Source: Pseudomonas quebecensis (lineage in GTDB: Bacteria > Pseudomonadota > Gammaproteobacteria > Pseudomonadales > Pseudomonadaceae). From it: DNA of 64,000 nucleotides. Within the stretch, counting starts at the first letter, position 1. Each line of letters opens with the position of its first letter. Below are positions 61,323 through 64,000 of the stretch, piece by piece. The translations under genes were made by a program, and so were the position numbers. The DNA is taken from positions 992,001 through 1,056,000 of the forward strand of contig NZ_CP112866.1 in the NCBI RefSeq assembly GCF_026410085.1. Direction: 5' to 3'. The notes beneath the pieces are model-generated. The model did not search any database. It saw nothing but the letters and a program-made list of their open reading frames with translations, and was not told the DNA's origin.

Positions 61323-62207
61323 ATGCTCAATGCAGCCACGCACTATCAGCTCGACTATGCCGACCTCTCTCTGATCCTCGCCTTGGTGCGCGGCGGCACC
61401 CTGGCGCGGGCGGCGGCATTGCTGCGGGTGGATGTTTCCACGGTATTTCGCGCGGTGCGTCGGCTGGAGGCGGCATTGGGCCAGACCCTGTTTGAAAAGA
61501 GCCGCGCCGGCTACCTGCCCAGCGGCCTGGCCGCTACCCTGGCGCAACAGGCCGAACGCGCGGAGCAGGCGCTGGAAGCGGCGCGGATTGGCGTGGAGCA
61601 AGGTGGCGAAGTGATCAGCGGCACGGTGCGCCTGACGTGTACCGACTTGGTATTACAGGGCCTGCTGCTGCCGGCGCTGGCGCAGTTCATGCCGGACTAT
61701 CCGGCGCTGGCCCTGGAACTGAGCACTTCCAATGACTTCGCCAACCTCAGTCGACGCGATGCCGATGTTGCCCTGCGGTTAACGCGCACGCCGCCGGAGC
61801 ATCTCGTCGGACGTTGCCTGGGCAGCGTGTCGTATCAAGTCTGCGCCAGTAGCGATTATGCCGCCCGCCACGCAGGCCGAGTGTTGGCGGAACTGGCCTG
61901 GATCGCGCCGGATGATTTTCTGCCCGATCACCCCACCGTCGTCTGGCGTCGCGAGCACTTGCCGGGTGTGCGTCCCGGTTATCGCTGCAACAGCATGTTG
62001 TCGGTCACCGAACTGGTGCGGGCGGGGCTGGGCGTCGCGGCGCTGCCGAGTTTTCTGCTCGATCACACCCTGCAAGCCCTGGGCCCGCCACTGGCTGCGC
62101 ATGACACGGCACTATGGTTGCTCACGCGCCCCGATTGCAGGGCCTTGCGCTCGGTGGTGACGCTGTTCGATGAACTGGGTCGACATGTGCGCTTGCCGCA
62201 GGGTTAA
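61323..62207 (+). CDS. LysR-family transcriptional regulator
   Basis: A 294-residue LysR regulator. The N-terminal helix-turn-helix LILALVRGGTLARAAALLRVDVSTVFRAVRRLE (given by parts: GGTLARAAALL, VDVSTVFRAV) is followed by the effector domain. The ATG at 61323 gives the usual length. It is divergent from the amidotransferase-ABM pair and probably controls it through the phased repeat. The 3' end overlaps the convergent DUF1003 gene by 4 bases. Confidence 0.9.
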   Translation: MLNAATHYQLDYADLSLILALVRGGTLARAAALLRVDVSTVFRAVRRLEAALGQTLFEKSRAGYLPSGLAATLAQQAERAEQALEAARIGVEQGGEVISGTVRLTCTDLVLQGLLLPALAQFMPDYPALALELSTSNDFANLSRRDADVALRLTRTPPEHLVGRCLGSVSYQVCASSDYAARHAGRVLAELAWIAPDDFLPDHPTVVWRREHLPGVRPGYRCNSMLSVTELVRAGLGVAALPSFLLDHTLQALGPPLAAHDTALWLLTRPDCRALRSVVTLFDELGRHVRLPQG

Positions 62208-62722
62208 GTCTTGCGCACAAAGTGTTGATGCATTTCGCACGTCAGGCTGTCGATGTGCTCCGACAGCTGCTTGGTGATTTCCGTCAGCCGGGTGTTCTGT
62301 TCCAACAATTCCAGCAACTGCCTGTTGGTCTGCGCGGCTTGGGCCTGGCGCTCGCTGTTGGCGACGGCCAAGGCTTCGCGGTGTTGGGCATCGGCGTCGG
62401 ACTGCGCTTTGTCGCGCGCAGCCTGACGGGTCTGGGCCAGCAATATCAGTGGAGCGGCATAGGCTGATTGCAGGCTGAAAGCCAGGTTGAGCAGGATGAA
62501 AGGGTACACGTCGAAATGCGTGACACCGCTGACGTTGAGCGCCACCCAGAGGATCACGATCAGGGTTTGCGCGCCAAGAAAGGCGGGCGTGCCGAAGAAG
62601 CGCGCGAACGCTTCGGCCTTCAGCGCAAACGTGTCGTTACCGAAGGTGGGGGCCAGGTGGGCATGGCGCCGGTGGAAACGCAGGTGGTCGACGGCGGCGG
62701 TTTCGGGTTTGTCTGGGGTCAT
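62204..62722 (-). CDS. DUF1003 membrane protein
   Basis: A 172-residue inner-membrane protein of the DUF1003 family: a soluble N-terminus ending KAEAFARFFGTPAFLG, two transmembrane helices (about 49-68 and 74-95, with NLAFSLQSAYAAPLILLAQTR between and after) and a C-terminal coiled coil with many Gln/Ala/Glu. The function is unknown. Confidence 0.88.
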   Translation of the reverse strand: MTPDKPETAAVDHLRFHRRHAHLAPTFGNDTFALKAEAFARFFGTPAFLGAQTLIVILWVALNVSGVTHFDVYPFILLNLAFSLQSAYAAPLILLAQTRQAARDKAQSDADAQHREALAVANSERQAQAAQTNRQLLELLEQNTRLTEITKQLSEHIDSLTCEMHQHFVRKT

Positions 62723-62807
62723 GGCGGGCTCGGGTCATCAACGTTAAGACAGTGACTCACTATAGGCCTGGCCGGCTGTCTGATGCATGAATAACCCGAG
62801 CCTGCGC

Positions 62808-64000
62808 TCAGCGTGCGCCCCGCTCGTTGGCGAACGCGCTCACCGCCTGCACCGCCTCGCCGGTGCCTTCGCGGATCTGCACAATCACCGCGCCGGCGCG
62901 GTTGGCCAGTTCCACGCCCAGGGCGGCGCGGTCGCGCGTGCCGTCCATGCTGGTGATGGCCTGGCGGGTTTCGGCCTGGATGAGTGCGATCATGCTGGAA
63001 ATTTCCGACGTCGAGCCGCTGGTGCGCGCGGCCAATTGCCGAACTTCATCGGCCACCACGGCGAATCCGCGTCCTTGCTCACCGGCGCGCGCGGCCTCGA
63101 TGGCAGCGTTAAGCGCCAGCAGGTTGGTCTGATCGGCGATCGCGCGGATGGTGTTGACGATGGTGGTGATCTGCTCCGAACGCTCGCCCAGTTTGGCAAT
63201 CAAGTGCGATGAACTGTCGATGTCGGCGGCAATGTCGCGCATGCCGCTGGCACTTTGCTGAATCACCTCGGCGCCTTTCTCGGCGATGTCCCGGGTGGTC
63301 ATGGAGATGTGATAGGCCTGCGCGGCGCTGGCGGCGTCGGCCGCGTGCTGCTGTACCCTGGCGGTCACGTCGGAGGCGAACTTGACGATTTTGCACAGGC
63401 GCCCGCCGGCGTCGTACACCGGGTTGTAGCTGGCTTCCAGCCACACCGGGTTGCCGTGTTTGTCCACCCGTTCAAATTGACCGTTGAACAATTCGCCTTG
63501 GTTAAGGCGTCTCCAGAACTCGCTGTAGGCCTGGCTGCCGGCCGTGGCTGGGGTGCAGAACAGGCGGTGATGCTGGCCCTGGACCTGCGCCAGGCTGTAA
63601 CCCATGCGTTGCAGGAAGTTGGCGTTGGCGGTGATCACGGTGCCGTCCAGGTTGAACTCGATCACCGCCATGGCCCGGCCGATGGCTTCCAGTTTGCCGT
63701 GGGTTTCGCTTTCGCTTTGCAGGCGTGCGGTGACATCCATGGCGTACTTCACCACTTTGATTACACGCCCGCTGTCATCGCATATCGGGTTGTAACTGGC
63801 TTGCAGCCACACCGAATGGCCGTCGCCGGCCACCCGTTCGAACGTGCCCGACTGGAAGCGTCCGCTGCGCAGGTCCGTCCAGAACTGCGCGTAATCGGCG
63901 CTGCGCGCGAACGCGGGCGTGCAAAACATCCGGTGGGACTGGCCGATCACTTGGTCGGCGCGGTAGCGCAATGTCTTGAGAAAGTTGTCATTGGCCCGCA
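62808..64000 (-). CDS. PAS-type soluble chemoreceptor, BdlA-like (5' end outside window)
   Basis: The frame is open at the window edge, so the N-terminus is missing; at least 397 residues are visible. Two PAS domains in tandem (first truncated: [14 protein letters not shown] ... [12 protein letters not shown]; second: [20 protein letters not shown] ... [12 protein letters not shown]) precede a methyl-accepting signalling domain with the tip [20 protein letters not shown] and [17 protein letters not shown]. No transmembrane helix is seen, so it is cytoplasmic or membrane-associated like P. aeruginosa BdlA and Aer-like proteins, which sense redox state or oxygen and govern biofilm dispersal. 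Confidence 0.9.
   Translation of the reverse strand, partial: RANDNFLKTLRYRADQVIGQSHRMFCTPAFARSADYAQFWTDLRSGRFQSGTFERVAGDGHSVWLQASYNPICDDSGRVIKVVKYAMDVTARLQSESETHGKLEAIGRAMAVIEFNLDGTVITANANFLQRMGYSLAQVQGQHHRLFCTPATAGSQAYSEFWRRLNQGELFNGQFERVDKHGNPVWLEASYNPVYDAGGRLCKIVKFASDVTARVQQHAADAASAAQAYHISMTTRDIAEKGAEVIQQSASGMRDIAADIDSSSHLIAKLGERSEQITTIVNTIRAIADQTNLLALNAAIEAARAGEQGRGFAVVADEVRQLAARTSGSTSEISSMIALIQAETRQAITSMDGTRDRAALGVELANRAGAVIVQIREGTGEAVQAVSAFANERGAR

Noticed and set aside
1..64000. CRISPR arrays, tRNA or rRNA genes, prophage or insertion-sequence genes
   Set aside because: No regularly spaced repeats, no cloverleaf-like or ribosomal RNA sequence, and no transposase or integrase motif were seen; the only repeats are REP-type.

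Overview
The window is a 64 kb stretch of chromosome from a Pseudomonas, most likely of the P. fluorescens group. The evidence is gene content and gene order: a gtsABCD-oprB / hexR-zwf-pgl-eda glucose block, a sodB-bifA-lysE-argP block ordered as I remember it from P. aeruginosa PA4363-PA4370, a phaJ1-hydrolase-fadD2-fadD1 block resembling PA3302-PA3299, and many REP/REPIN palindromes of the type known from P. fluorescens. I saw no rRNA, tRNA, prophage, transposase or CRISPR array. Codon and base usage look uniform and GC-rich, apart from a few AT-rich promoter regions.

Layout. 1-4.3 kb: truncated MFS permease, three small proteins, a DUF962 membrane protein, an AraC regulator and TrkH. 4.5-8.7 kb: one very large protein (about 1388 aa) resembling Pseudomonas dermonecrotic-toxin-domain (DUF6543) proteins, standing alone. 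8.7-17.6 kb: imelysin lipoprotein, BifA, a 69-aa protein, SodB, a LysE exporter with an ACT protein, ArgP, an SDR and a coiled-coil membrane protein. 17.7-29.8 kb: sugar uptake and Entner-Doudoroff genes, comprising an AGE-family isomerase, GtsABCD, OprB, a hexose-6-P mutarotase, HexR, Zwf, Pgl and Eda. 29.9-38 kb: an aminotransferase, a QSregVF-type protein, a PA2169-family protein behind a sigma-54-like promoter, and fatty-acid activation genes. 38-44.2 kb: CsbD, YihY, peptide deformylase, GNAT, MFS, GST and a DUF6124-like gene with a structured leader. 44.4-47.7 kb: the gluconate regulon gntR / gntK-gntT. 47.8-64 kb: AlaC, GNATs, four LysR/SDR/PACE genes, PitA-like and ZntB transporters, two chemoreceptors, GlpQ-like phosphodiesterase, and a LysR-controlled pair of a CTP-synthase-like amidotransferase and an ABM protein.

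How it works together. OprB and GtsABCD bring in glucose, the mutarotase, Zwf, Pgl and Eda process it, and GntT/GntK feed gluconate into the same 6-phosphogluconate pool. HexR and GntR are local repressors with visible operator candidates. A-rich AAnAAnAA motifs at the start codons of gtsA, oprB, zwf and gntT suggest shared Crc/Hfq repression.

The least explained signals are: a 15-bp-closed, three-hairpin RNA-like element in front of the DUF6124-like gene; a gapless 68-bp module shared by the promoters of the AGE isomerase and gtsA, the second copy running through the isomerase stop codon; the orphan toxin-like giant; a sigma-54 site before the PA2169-family gene; and the LysR-flanked amidotransferase/ABM pair with helically phased direct repeats.
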